The notes beneath the pieces are model-generated. The model saw nothing but the letters and a program-made list of their open reading frames with translations. It was not told where the DNA came from and did not search any database. This document shows positions 32,449 to 41,448 of a DNA stretch of 64,000 nucleotides, piece after piece. Source of the DNA: Lautropia dentalis (lineage in GTDB: Bacteria; Pseudomonadota; Gammaproteobacteria; Burkholderiales; Burkholderiaceae_E); NCBI RefSeq assembly GCF_003892345.1, contig NZ_RRUE01000001.1, forward strand, positions 1,504,078-1,568,077, in the 5' to 3' direction. The position numbers were made by a program, and so were the translations under genes. Position 1 is the stretch's first letter. Every line of letters begins with the position of its first letter.

Positions 32449-35415
32449 ATGAAGAACCCGTTCTGCTGGCCGCTGTCCCTGTGTCGATCCCCCGTGCTGC
32501 CGTCCCTGCTGCTGGGCGCATCCCTGCTGGGGGCCGTGCCTGCCCTGTCGGCCCATGCCGGCGACACGGCCCAGGGGGGGGCAGAGACCCCGGCCACGGC
32601 GGGGGCCGCGGCGGCTTCGGCCACAGGGGCGGCGCCTGCGGGGGGCCAGCCGGCAGCCACCGACTGGAAAACCGGCCCGCAGCGGGTGGGTTCGCTGGAG
32701 GTGGAGCTGGTTTCCGATGCCACCCAGGTGGTGCCGGGCGAGACCTTCCGGGTGGGGCTGCGGCTGCGGCACGATCCCCACTGGCACACCTACTGGCGCA
32801 ACCCCGGCGACACGGGCTTTCCCACCAGCTTCGTGCTGGAGGGGCCGGAGGGTACCCGCTATTCGGACATCCGCTGGCCGGCACCTTCGCGGCTGGCCAT
32901 CGGGCCGCTGGCCAATTATGGCTACGAGGGCGAGGCCCTCATCTATCGTGACGTGACGCTGCCGGCGGGTTTCGCGGGCCGGCAGGCGCATTTTCAGGTG
33001 CACACCGAATGGCTGATCTGCAAGGAAGTGTGCATCCCCGGTGATGCCGCGCTGCAGCTCGACATTCCCGTGGGCGGGGCCACCATGCATGACCAGGCCG
33101 AGCTGGCCGGCTTCGAGGATGCCCGCCGTCACGCCCCGGCAGCCGACCAGAAACCGGCCCAGGCCGGCTGGTGGCAGCGGGGCGGGCAGGCCGTGCTGGT
33201 GCTGCCGGCGGCGCTGACCGAAGAGAAGACACCGAAATCGGCGCTGTTCCTGCCGTATTTTGCCGGTGTGGTGCGTCCGGCGGCACCGCAGAAGCTCATC
33301 GAGATTTCCGGCGAATCGGGACGCTATGGCATTGCCCTGGAGCTGGACGAACAGGCCATGCGCACGGCCGAGGCCGGCTGGGAGGCCCAGGGCGGCATGG
33401 TGGTGATCGATGGCCAGCAGCCGGTGGAACTGGCCCTGAAGTCGCAGACGGTGGTGCCGGTGGCGGCCCGTACGGTTTCCGTCAACGAGCCGGTACAGGT
33501 GGATGTGTCGGGCGCAGAAGGCGGGGGTCAGGGCGCCCAGGCGGCCCAGGGCAAGGGCAGTTTCATGGGGCAGCTGCAGATGGGGGCGGCCCAGGGTGGA
33601 GCCACCGGTGCTGAGGCCGCAGGCGCCCGGACGGGTGCGCAGGCCGGCCAGGCCGGTGCTGCCCCGGCAGCCGCAGGGGCTGCCACGGGGGCTGCGGGAC
33701 AGGATGCCGGCAGCGGAGCAGGGCCGGACGCGGCGGCCGGTGCAGGCGCTGCTTCCGGTGCCACGCCGGGGGCAGCAGGGGCCACGGCCACCACGGGTGG
33801 TGCAGCGGCTTCTGCACCGGGTGTGTCGGTCGACGGCAGTGCTGCTGCCGGGGGAGGCGCCAGTCGTGCTCCGGGGGCCGCAGGTGGTACGCCGGCAGCC
33901 GGTACACCGGGAGCCATGGGGGCCCAGCCGGGCACCGACGGCACGGCCGCCGAGAACGGCCAGAGCATGACCGAGGCCAGCGGCGCACTGGCACAGCTGA
34001 CCGGTGCCGGAGAGGGCGAGGGTAGCTGGCTGACGCTGGCCGGGGCCATTCTGGGCGCCTTCCTGGGCGGCCTGATCCTCAACCTGATGCCCTGTGTGTT
34101 CCCGGTCATCGGCCTGAAGGTGCTGTCATTCACCGAGGCCGCTGCCGGCAAGCCGGCCGAGGCACGGCGGCACGCCATGGTCTTCGGTCTCGGTGTGGTG
34201 GTGAGCTTCGTGGCGCTGGCCGGGGTACTGCTGAGCCTGCGCGCGCTGGGACAGGCGGCGGGCTGGGGCTTTCAGCTGCAGTCGCCGGTGTTCGTGGCGG
34301 TGCTGGCGCTGCTCTTCGTGGTCATCGGCCTGAACCTGTTCGGCGTGTTCGAAACCGGTACCCGGCTCACCCAGCTGGGTGCCATGGGTGGTGGCCAGGG
34401 CAGCCGGCAGGGCTACGGGAGCAGCTTCATGACCGGCGTGATGGCGGTGGTGGTGGCCACGCCGTGCACGGCGCCCTTCATGGGCAGTGCGGTGGGCTTC
34501 ACGCTCAGCAGCTCGGCGCTGCTGGTGCTGGCGGTGTTCGTGGCCATCGGCGTGGGCATGGCGCTGCCGTATCTGCTGCTGGCCAGCAGCCAGCGCCTGC
34601 TGGCCATGCTGCCGCGTCCGGGGGTCTGGCTGCAGACCTTCAAGCAGTTCCTGGCCTTCCCGATGTTCATCACGGCCGCGTGGCTGACCTGGGTGCTGGC
34701 CCTGCAGGCCGAGGCCGAAGGCGTACTGCTGCTGCTGCTGGCGGCCATCTTCCTGGCCTTCAGCTGCTGGATCTATGGTCGCTGGCAGTTCGAGCTGCGC
34801 CCGCGCGGGGCACGCAGTACGCCGGCCTGGATCTTCGTGGCGCTGCTCTCGCTGGGCGCCGTGGTGGGGCTGCTGAGCCGGCTGCCGGTGGTGGCCGATG
34901 CCTTGGTGGCGCAGGCACAGGGTACGGAGGCCGTGGCTGCGGTGGCGTCGGGGTCGGCCGTGGCGGCCGGTGCGGGTGTTGCCGGGATGCCGGGTTCGGC
35001 GGCTGGCGGGGCTGGTGGCGCCTGCCGGCCTGGGGCCGATGGCAAGCTGCCCGCCGCCTGCCGCGGCTGGCAGCCCTGGTCGGCCGAGCGCTTTGCGGCG
35101 GCCCGTCAGGCCGGCGTGCCGGTGTTCGTCGATTTCACGGCCGCCTGGTGCCTGAGCTGTCAGGTGAACCAGAAGGTGGCGCTGGATCGCGACGAGGTGC
35201 AGGCCGCCTTCCGCGAGCGCAACGTGCTGCTGCTCAAGGCCGACTGGACGAAGCGTGATCCGGCCATCTCGGCCGAGCTGGCCCGTTATGGCCGCAACAG
35301 CGTGCCGCTCTACCTGTATTTCGAGGGGCGTGACCCCAATGCCGCCCCCCGCCGGCTGCCTGAACTGCTGACGGTGGATACGGTGCTGACGGCCATCGGG
35401 GCACAGAAGGGCTGA
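32449..35415 (+). CDS. dsbD: Thiol:disulfide interchange protein, DsbD/ScsB type
   Basis: 988 residues, far above the usual 570-700. A signal peptide (VLPSLLLGASLLGAVPALSAHA) leads to a periplasmic N-domain of the DsbD-gamma/ScsB kind with HWHTYWRNPGDTGFPT and redox pair WLICKEVCIPG near residue 187. An Ala/Gly-rich low-complexity linker spans about residues 356-524. The CcdA-like membrane domain (LMPCVFPVIGLKVLSF and VATPCTAPFMGSAVGF give its two cysteines) has about eight segments. The last part is a thioredoxin domain with TAAWCLSCQVNQKVAL. It moves electrons from cytoplasmic thioredoxin to periplasmic partners, which may include the PilB-like Msr. Confidence 0.92.
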   Translation: MKNPFCWPLSLCRSPVLPSLLLGASLLGAVPALSAHAGDTAQGGAETPATAGAAAASATGAAPAGGQPAATDWKTGPQRVGSLEVELVSDATQVVPGETFRVGLRLRHDPHWHTYWRNPGDTGFPTSFVLEGPEGTRYSDIRWPAPSRLAIGPLANYGYEGEALIYRDVTLPAGFAGRQAHFQVHTEWLICKEVCIPGDAALQLDIPVGGATMHDQAELAGFEDARRHAPAADQKPAQAGWWQRGGQAVLVLPAALTEEKTPKSALFLPYFAGVVRPAAPQKLIEISGESGRYGIALELDEQAMRTAEAGWEAQGGMVVIDGQQPVELALKSQTVVPVAARTVSVNEPVQVDVSGAEGGGQGAQAAQGKGSFMGQLQMGAAQGGATGAEAAGARTGAQAGQAGAAPAAAGAATGAAGQDAGSGAGPDAAAGAGAASGATPGAAGATATTGGAAASAPGVSVDGSAAAGGGASRAPGAAGGTPAAGTPGAMGAQPGTDGTAAENGQSMTEASGALAQLTGAGEGEGSWLTLAGAILGAFLGGLILNLMPCVFPVIGLKVLSFTEAAAGKPAEARRHAMVFGLGVVVSFVALAGVLLSLRALGQAAGWGFQLQSPVFVAVLALLFVVIGLNLFGVFETGTRLTQLGAMGGGQGSRQGYGSSFMTGVMAVVVATPCTAPFMGSAVGFTLSSSALLVLAVFVAIGVGMALPYLLLASSQRLLAMLPRPGVWLQTFKQFLAFPMFITAAWLTWVLALQAEAEGVLLLLLAAIFLAFSCWIYGRWQFELRPRGARSTPAWIFVALLSLGAVVGLLSRLPVVADALVAQAQGTEAVAAVASGSAVAAGAGVAGMPGSAAGGAGGACRPGADGKLPAACRGWQPWSAERFAAARQAGVPVFVDFTAAWCLSCQVNQKVALDRDEVQAAFRERNVLLLKADWTKRDPAISAELARYGRNSVPLYLYFEGRDPNAAPRRLPELLTVDTVLTAIGAQKG

Positions 35416-35421
35416 CGGGGG

Positions 35422-36234
35422 TCAGCCGGCAGTCCGGCTGCCGGGCAGGCCCAGCACGGCCCGCATGTCGAAGAGGCCGTGGGCCTGGCCGGCCAGGAAG
35501 CGGCAGGCACGCAGGCTGCCGTCGGCATAGTGGGCGCGGCTGGTGGCGCGGTGGCGGATCTCGATCTGCTCGCCGGTGCCGGCAAACAGCACGGTGTGGT
35601 CACCCACGATGTCGCCACCGCGAATGGTGGAAAACCCGATGGAACCGGGCTGGCGCGGGCCGGTATGGCCCTCGCGGGCAAACACGCCGATTTCCTTCAG
35701 TGGCTGGCCCAGCTGGGTGGCAATGGCCTCGCCGATGGCCAGGGCGGTGCCGGACGGGGCGTCCACCTTGTGTTTGTGGTGGGCCTCGATCACCTCGATG
35801 TCGGTGTCTGCCAGCATCTGCGTGGCCAGTTCGATCAGGCGGATGGCGATGTTGACGCCCGGGCTCATGTTGGCGGCCTGCACGATGGCAATGTGCCGGG
35901 AGGCCGTCTGCAGGCGTGCCTTCCCGTCATCCGAAAACCCGGTGGTGCCGATCACCATCTTCACGCCCAGTCGGGTGCAGATGTCCAGATAGGCCAGCGT
36001 GGCCTCGGGGCGGGTGAAGTCGATCAGCACGTCGGCACCCTTCAGCGCCTGCTCGGCCTGGTCGGTGATGGTCACGCCCGTGGCCTGGCCCATGAAGGCG
36101 CCGGCATCCGTGCCCAGCGACGGGCTTCCGGGTCGGTCCAGCGCGGCGGCCAGCTCCATGTCGGGGGCGGCCAGCACGGCCTCGATCAGCATGCGCCCCA
36201 TGCGGCCGGAGGCGCCGGCAACGGCAATCTTCAT
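35422..36234 (-). CDS. dapB: 4-hydroxy-tetrahydrodipicolinate reductase
   Basis: 270 residues. [20 protein letters not shown] is the dinucleotide motif, [15 protein letters not shown] and [12 protein letters not shown] follow, and the catalytic signature is [17 protein letters not shown]. DapB makes tetrahydrodipicolinate in lysine and diaminopimelate synthesis. Length is normal. The start overlaps the bamE stop by 4 bp; bamE-dapB is a common betaproteobacterial pair. Confidence 0.97.
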   Translation of the reverse strand: MKIAVAGASGRMGRMLIEAVLAAPDMELAAALDRPGSPSLGTDAGAFMGQATGVTITDQAEQALKGADVLIDFTRPEATLAYLDICTRLGVKMVIGTTGFSDDGKARLQTASRHIAIVQAANMSPGVNIAIRLIELATQMLADTDIEVIEAHHKHKVDAPSGTALAIGEAIATQLGQPLKEIGVFAREGHTGPRQPGSIGFSTIRGGDIVGDHTVLFAGTGEQIEIRHRATSRAHYADGSLRACRFLAGQAHGLFDMRAVLGLPGSRTAG

Positions 36235-36650
36235 GATTTTTCAGTCTCCTTCGGCTGGTAGCCGGGCAGGGCGGGGTCGTTCGGATCGTCGCGGGCCGGC
36301 AGCGGGTCATGCTTTATGTCGGTGACCCGGTTGTCGGCAAAGAACACCGTCACCCGGCGCAGTTCGGATTCCCCGTTGGGGTACTGGAAGCGGAACACGT
36401 ATTCCCAGCGGTTGGGATGAAACACGTCGGCCAGCAGCGGCGTACCGATGCGCAGGCGCACCTCGTCGGGGCTCATGCCGGTGCGCACCTCGTCCAGCAT
36501 CTGCTGGTTGATGTAGTTACCCTGCGGAATGGCAAAGCGGTAGGGCTCCAGAAAGCCACTGCGCGAGCGGTCGGAGGCGCAGCCGGCCAGTGCCGTGACG
36601 GCGGCCAGCGCCAGCAGGGGGACGGAATGGCGAATGAGTCGGTGAGGCAT
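36231..36650 (-). CDS. bamE: Outer membrane assembly lipoprotein BamE
   Basis: 139 residues. Signal peptide with lipobox: [13 protein letters not shown], so Cys about 24 becomes lipid-modified by Lgt (encoded in this window). The BamE fold follows: [21 protein letters not shown], then [20 protein letters not shown] and [17 protein letters not shown] strand ([17 protein letters not shown]). BamE stabilises BamD in the beta-barrel assembly machine. The frame is open to 36806, but ATG 36650 matches the signal peptide. Confidence 0.95.
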   Translation of the reverse strand: MPHRLIRHSVPLLALAAVTALAGCASDRSRSGFLEPYRFAIPQGNYINQQMLDEVRTGMSPDEVRLRIGTPLLADVFHPNRWEYVFRFQYPNGESELRRVTVFFADNRVTDIKHDPLPARDDPNDPALPGYQPKETEKS

Positions 36651-36820
36651 TCGGGGGTCTGGCTGGGTTGGAGGAAATGCAGAGCCACACGCGTGTTGGT
36701 CCCGCGAAACGCGCGCGGCCCCCGCATGTAAAGTTCCTGCAAAGTTGCCGGTGCCGATGGTTTCGGGCCGGGCATACCCCCGTATGATAAGGGCTTCCTG
36801 TTTCATGCTGTTTCAGCTTC

Positions 36821-38218
36821 ATGTCAGCTTCGTTCCGCGCGGCGTCGGGCCGCCGTACTGTTCTGGTGGTCACGGTGGTGGTGGTGCTGGCCATCGGGGC
36901 CGGTCTCTGGTTCTGGGTCATCAAACCCTCGTCCGGCACAGCCCCGGCTGCGGACATGCCGCCGGGGCCGCCCGGCGCACCCGGAGGTCCCGGTGGGCCC
37001 GGTGGCGGGCAGCCGGTCACCGTCAGTGTCTCCCCGGTGGTGAAGGGGGCTTTCCCGGTGCTGGTGCGGGCCGTGGGCAATGTCACGCCCTACAACACGG
37101 TGACGGTGGTGCCGCAGGTGGAAGGGCGGCTGCTGCGTGTGCACTTCCGGGAGGGGGACCGGGTGAGGGCCGGCGACCTGCTGGCCGAGCTGGATGCCCG
37201 GGCGCTGGAGGCCAGCCTGGCCGAGGCCCGTGCCACCCAGGCACAGAACCAGGCCGAACTCAGGAATGCGCAGGCCGACCTGGCCCGCTATCAGCGGCTG
37301 TTCAGGCAGGATTCGGTGGCTCGCCAGCAGCTCGACACCCAGCAGGCGCTGGTGCGGCAGCTGCAGGCGCGCTCTGCGGCCGACCAGGCCAAGGTGGACA
37401 GTGCCCGTGTGCAGCTGGGCTACACGAAAATCCACGCGCCGGTGACTGGCCGGCTGGGTCTCATCAAGACCAACGTGGGCGCCATGATCGGCCCCAGTAC
37501 CACCGACGGGCTGGTGAGCATCGTGCAGGTCGATCCGATTTCCGTTGTGTTCGGCGTGCCCGAGGTGCAGTTGCAGTCGCTGCGCGACGCGATGGCGCAG
37601 CAGGACATGTCCGGGGGCCTGGAAGTGCAGGCGTGGGACCGCACCGAATCACGCCTGCTGGCCACGGGCCGGCTGACCACGCTGGACAACCAGATCGACA
37701 CCACCACGGGTGCGCTGCGGGTGCGGGCGCGCTTCGACAACCCGGGTGAGCAGCTCTTTCCCAACCAGTTCGTCAATGTGCGGCTGACCCTGCAGACGCT
37801 GCCCGGGGCGCTGAGTGTGCCGGTGGATGTGGTGCAATTCGGCAACCAGGGCAACTATGTGTACGTGGTGCGCGACGGCAAGGCCCATATCCAGACGGTG
37901 AAGCTGGGGGCCAGTGCCTCGGATCGCGTGCAGGTCGTCGACGGGCTGCAGGCCGGCGAACAGGTGGTGCTGGAGGGCATGGACAGCCTGCGTGACGGCA
38001 GCCGGGTGAAGATCGTCGCGCCGGTGGAGGGAGACCCCGATGCGCTGCTCGGTGGTACGCCGGATGAGACGGCAGGCAAACCGGCACCCGCGGCTGGTCA
38101 TGCGGCACCCGCGGGCGGGAATGCGGAATCTGCAGGCGGGAATGTGGGACCCGCAGGCGGGGACGCCCAGCATGCCGGGGATGCCGGCCCGGGTGGCGAC
38201 GCACCGCCTGAACCCTGA
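36821..38218 (+). CDS. mdtA: RND efflux periplasmic adaptor (MdtA-like)
   Basis: 465 residues. N-terminal membrane anchor VLVVTVVVVLAIGAGLWFWV (residues about 14-33), a Pro/Gly linker, then lipoyl and hairpin domains: VVPQVEGRLLRVHFREGDRV, ADLARYQRLFRQDSVARQQL, and GYTKIHAPVTGRLGLIKTNV, then the barrel domain LTTLDNQIDTTTGALRVRAR. The set matches MdtA. It links the inner membrane RND pump to the outer membrane channel. The C-terminal tail after residue ~410 is Ala/Gly/Pro-rich and repeat-encoded. First gene of the operon; mdtB follows 14 bp on. Confidence 0.93.
   Translation: MSASFRAASGRRTVLVVTVVVVLAIGAGLWFWVIKPSSGTAPAADMPPGPPGAPGGPGGPGGGQPVTVSVSPVVKGAFPVLVRAVGNVTPYNTVTVVPQVEGRLLRVHFREGDRVRAGDLLAELDARALEASLAEARATQAQNQAELRNAQADLARYQRLFRQDSVARQQLDTQQALVRQLQARSAADQAKVDSARVQLGYTKIHAPVTGRLGLIKTNVGAMIGPSTTDGLVSIVQVDPISVVFGVPEVQLQSLRDAMAQQDMSGGLEVQAWDRTESRLLATGRLTTLDNQIDTTTGALRVRARFDNPGEQLFPNQFVNVRLTLQTLPGALSVPVDVVQFGNQGNYVYVVRDGKAHIQTVKLGASASDRVQVVDGLQAGEQVVLEGMDSLRDGSRVKIVAPVEGDPDALLGGTPDETAGKPAPAAGHAAPAGGNAESAGGNVGPAGGDAQHAGDAGPGGDAPPEP
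38093..38176. repeat. 21-bp tandem repeat, four copies, in the mdtA 3' end
   Basis: Units at 38093-38113, 38114-38134, 38135-38155 and 38156-38176 follow the pattern GGCGGGAATGYGGRAYCYGCA and encode seven-residue units such as GGNAESA and GGNVGPA. Frame-neutral unit length. Confidence 0.85.
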
Positions 38219-38232
38219 GCGGGGCAGACGCC

Positions 38233-41200
38233 ATGAACATCTCCCGTCCGTTCATCCTCCGGCCCATTGCCACCTCGCTGCTGATGCTGGCGCTGCTGGT
38301 GGCGGGGCTGCTGGCCTGGCGGCTGCTGCCGGTGGCGGCGCTGCCGCAGGTGGAATATCCGGTCATCCAGGTGCAGGGCGAGCTGCCCGGGGCCGGACCC
38401 GACACGGTGGCGCGGATGATCACCGCGCCGCTGGAGCGCAACCTCGGCCAGATCTCGGGGCTCAAGCAGATGTCGTCGGCCAGTGGTGCCGGCGTGTCGG
38501 TGATCACGCTGCAGTTTGCGCTCGACACGCGCATGGACGTGGCCGAGCAGGACGTGCAGTCGGCGCTGGACAATACCAGCGGGGTGCTGCCGCAGGGCAT
38601 GCCGTCACCCCCGCGCTACCGCAAGGTCAATCCGGCCGATACCCCCATTCTGACGCTGGCGGTCAGCTCGAAGACGCTGCCGCTGCCCCAGGTGCATGAC
38701 CTGATCGACACCCGCATGGCGCAGAAGCTCGCCCAGGTGCAGGGGGTGGGGCAGGTGAGCCTGGCCGGCGGCCAGCGGCCGGCCATCCGCGTGCAGGCCG
38801 ACAGTGCCGCGCTGAAATCGGCGGGCCTGACGCTGGCCGACCTGCAGAAGGTGATCGCCTCGGCCAATGCCAACCTGCCCAAGGGCAGCTTCGATGGTCC
38901 GGTGCGCAGCACCATTCTGGATGCCAACGACCAGATCACCACGGTCAGCCAGTACGACGATCTGGTGGTGACCTGGAAGAACGGGGTGCCGCTGCGCCTG
39001 AAGGATGTGGCAAAGGTGGTGCAGGGGCCGGAGGACCGCTTTCTGGCCGCCTGGGCCGATGCCGAGCGCGCCATCCTGATCAGCGTGCAGCGCCAGCCCG
39101 ATGCCAACGTGATCGAGGTGGCCGACCGGGTGCGCGAGCTGCTGCCGCGGCTGACCGCTACGCTGCCGGCCAGCGTGGATGTGCGCATTCTCACCGACCG
39201 GACGGAGAGCATCCGCAGCTCGGTGCGCGACGTGCAGACCGAGCTGGTGCTGGCCGTGGGGCTGGTGGTGCTGGTGACGCTGCTCTTCCTGCGTTCGGGG
39301 CGGATGACGCTGATTCCGGCCGTGGCGGTGCCGCTGTCGCTGGTGGGCACCTTTGCCGTGATGTATCTGGCCGGTTATTCGCTCAACAACCTCAGCCTGA
39401 TGGCACTGACCGTCGCCACCGGTTTCGTGGTGGACGATGCCATCGTGATGATGGAGAACATCGCCCGGCACCGCGAGGCCGGCAAGCCGCCCCTGCAGGC
39501 CGCACTCGACGGGGCCCGCGAGATCGGCTTCACGCTGGTGTCGCTGACCGTGTCGCTGATTGCCGTGCTGATTCCGCTGCTGTTCATGGGGGACGTGGTG
39601 GGGCGGCTGTTCCATGAGTTTGCCGTCACGCTGGCCGTGTCGATTGCCCTGTCGCTGGTGGTGTCTCTGACGCTGACGCCGATGATGTCGGCGCGGATGC
39701 TGAAGGGGCATGACGGTAGGACGAAAGAGCAGACCGTAGGGCATCCTGTTCATGACGACAGGGCAAACGGGCGGCAGGGAGCGGATGCGCGCCATGAGCA
39801 GCATGATTTGTCATCAAACCATGCCGTTTCCATCACTTCGTCCGGAAATGCGGATCCTGGCGGAAATGCCGGTTCTGCCGGACACGCAGGTTTTCTCGAC
39901 CGCCTCATCGCCGCCTATGGCCGCAGCCTGCACCGCGTGCTCGACCACCAGCCGCTGATGCTGGGGGTGATGCTGGCCACGCTCGCCGCCACGGTGCTGC
40001 TCTATCTGGCCGTGCCCAAGGGATTTTTCCCGGTGCAGGACAGTGGCGTAATCCAGGTGGTGACGCAGGCGCCCGGCACCATCTCCTTCGAGGCGATGAA
40101 GCGCCAGCAGGAAACCGTGGCGGCGCAGCTGCTGGCCGATCCGGACGTGCAGAGCCTGTCGTCGTTCATCGGCGTGGATGGCAGCAACACGGCGCTCAGC
40201 ACCGGCCGCATGCTGCTCAATCTCAAGCCGCATGAAGATCGCAGCGATGACGTGCAGGCCATCACCGCGCGCCTGCGCCGGAAAATGGCCGACCGGCTGG
40301 TCGCCGAACGCCAGGCCATGGGTGTGTGGTTCCAGCCGGTGCAGGAACTGTCCATCGAGGACCGCATCAGCCGCGCCCAGTACCAGATGACGCTGAGCAC
40401 CCCCGACAGCAGCCTGCTGGCCGAATGGGTGCCGAAACTGCAGCGGGCGCTGGCCGCCCGTCCCGAGCTGGCCGACATCGGCAGCGACCTGCAGAACGAT
40501 GGCTGGCAGGCGTACATCGACATCGACCGCATCGCCGCCGCCCGGCTGGGCGTGCAGGTGGAGACGGTGGCCACGGCACTGCAGAATGCCTTTGCCCAGC
40601 GCCAGATCGCCACGCTGTTCACCCAGTCCAACCAGTACCGGGTGGTGCTGGAACAGAACCCGGAACGCGCGCAGGGCGTGGCGGCGCTGGATCACGTGTA
40701 CGTGGCGGCCACGGATGGCACGCCGGTGGCGCTGTCGGCGCTGGCGCACTGGCGCAGCCGCAAGGCGCCGGTGGTGGTGAACCATCAGTCGCAGTTCCCG
40801 GCGGCCACGCTGTCGTTCAATCTGGGCGAGGGCCACTCGCTGGGGCAGGCCGTGGCGGCCGTGGAAGAAGTGCAGCAGCAGCTGGGCTGGCCGCTGGCCA
40901 TCGAGAGCCGCTTCCTGGGGGCGGCCGAAGCCTTCCGCGCCTCGCTGTCCAATACGCTGTGGCTGGTGCTGGCGGCCGTGGTGGTGATGTATCTGGTGCT
41001 GGGCATCCTGTACGAGAGCGCCATCCATCCCATCACCATCCTGTCCACGCTGCCCTCGGCCACGGTGGGGGCGCTGCTGGCGCTGCTGCTCAGTGGCCGG
41101 GTGCTGGACATGGTGGCGGTGATCGGCATCGTGCTGCTGATCGGGCTGGTCAAGAAGAACGGCATCATGATGGTGGACTTTGCGCTGGAGGCCGAACGGC

Positions 41201-41448
41201 ACGGGCGCCTGACGCCCCGTGAGGCCATCCACCGGGCGGCCGTGCTGCGTTTCCGGCCCATTCTGATGACCACGCTGGCGGCCCTGCTGGGGGCCGTGCC
41301 GCTGATGCTGGCCCACGGCTCGGGGGCGGAACTGCGCCAGCCGCTGGGCTGGGTGATGGTGGGGGGGCTGCTGGTCAGCCAGGTGCTGACGCTCTACACC
41401 ACGCCGGTGGTGTATCTGTTCTTCGAGCGGCTGGGGCGCAGGACATGA
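38233..41448 (+). CDS. mdtB: RND multidrug efflux permease (MdtB-like)
   Basis: 1071 residues. MNISRPFILRPIATSLLMLA is the standard HAE1 start; TM4 carries the proton-relay aspartates in ATGFVVDDAIVMMENIARH; SRYxL-like and VLGILYESAIHPITILSTLP and GLVKKNGIMMVDFALEAERH are later landmarks. Twelve membrane segments and two large periplasmic loops are expected. It exports drugs or bile-salt-like compounds with MdtC as a heterotrimer. An unusual ~60-residue His/Asp/Ser/Asn-rich, less GC-rich insertion occurs near residues 495-555, in the central cytoplasmic loop before TM7. Overlaps mdtC by 4 bp. Confidence 0.94.
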   Translation: MNISRPFILRPIATSLLMLALLVAGLLAWRLLPVAALPQVEYPVIQVQGELPGAGPDTVARMITAPLERNLGQISGLKQMSSASGAGVSVITLQFALDTRMDVAEQDVQSALDNTSGVLPQGMPSPPRYRKVNPADTPILTLAVSSKTLPLPQVHDLIDTRMAQKLAQVQGVGQVSLAGGQRPAIRVQADSAALKSAGLTLADLQKVIASANANLPKGSFDGPVRSTILDANDQITTVSQYDDLVVTWKNGVPLRLKDVAKVVQGPEDRFLAAWADAERAILISVQRQPDANVIEVADRVRELLPRLTATLPASVDVRILTDRTESIRSSVRDVQTELVLAVGLVVLVTLLFLRSGRMTLIPAVAVPLSLVGTFAVMYLAGYSLNNLSLMALTVATGFVVDDAIVMMENIARHREAGKPPLQAALDGAREIGFTLVSLTVSLIAVLIPLLFMGDVVGRLFHEFAVTLAVSIALSLVVSLTLTPMMSARMLKGHDGRTKEQTVGHPVHDDRANGRQGADARHEQHDLSSNHAVSITSSGNADPGGNAGSAGHAGFLDRLIAAYGRSLHRVLDHQPLMLGVMLATLAATVLLYLAVPKGFFPVQDSGVIQVVTQAPGTISFEAMKRQQETVAAQLLADPDVQSLSSFIGVDGSNTALSTGRMLLNLKPHEDRSDDVQAITARLRRKMADRLVAERQAMGVWFQPVQELSIEDRISRAQYQMTLSTPDSSLLAEWVPKLQRALAARPELADIGSDLQNDGWQAYIDIDRIAAARLGVQVETVATALQNAFAQRQIATLFTQSNQYRVVLEQNPERAQGVAALDHVYVAATDGTPVALSALAHWRSRKAPVVVNHQSQFPAATLSFNLGEGHSLGQAVAAVEEVQQQLGWPLAIESRFLGAAEAFRASLSNTLWLVLAAVVVMYLVLGILYESAIHPITILSTLPSATVGALLALLLSGRVLDMVAVIGIVLLIGLVKKNGIMMVDFALEAERHGRLTPREAIHRAAVLRFRPILMTTLAALLGAVPLMLAHGSGAELRQPLGWVMVGGLLVSQVLTLYTTPVVYLFFERLGRRT

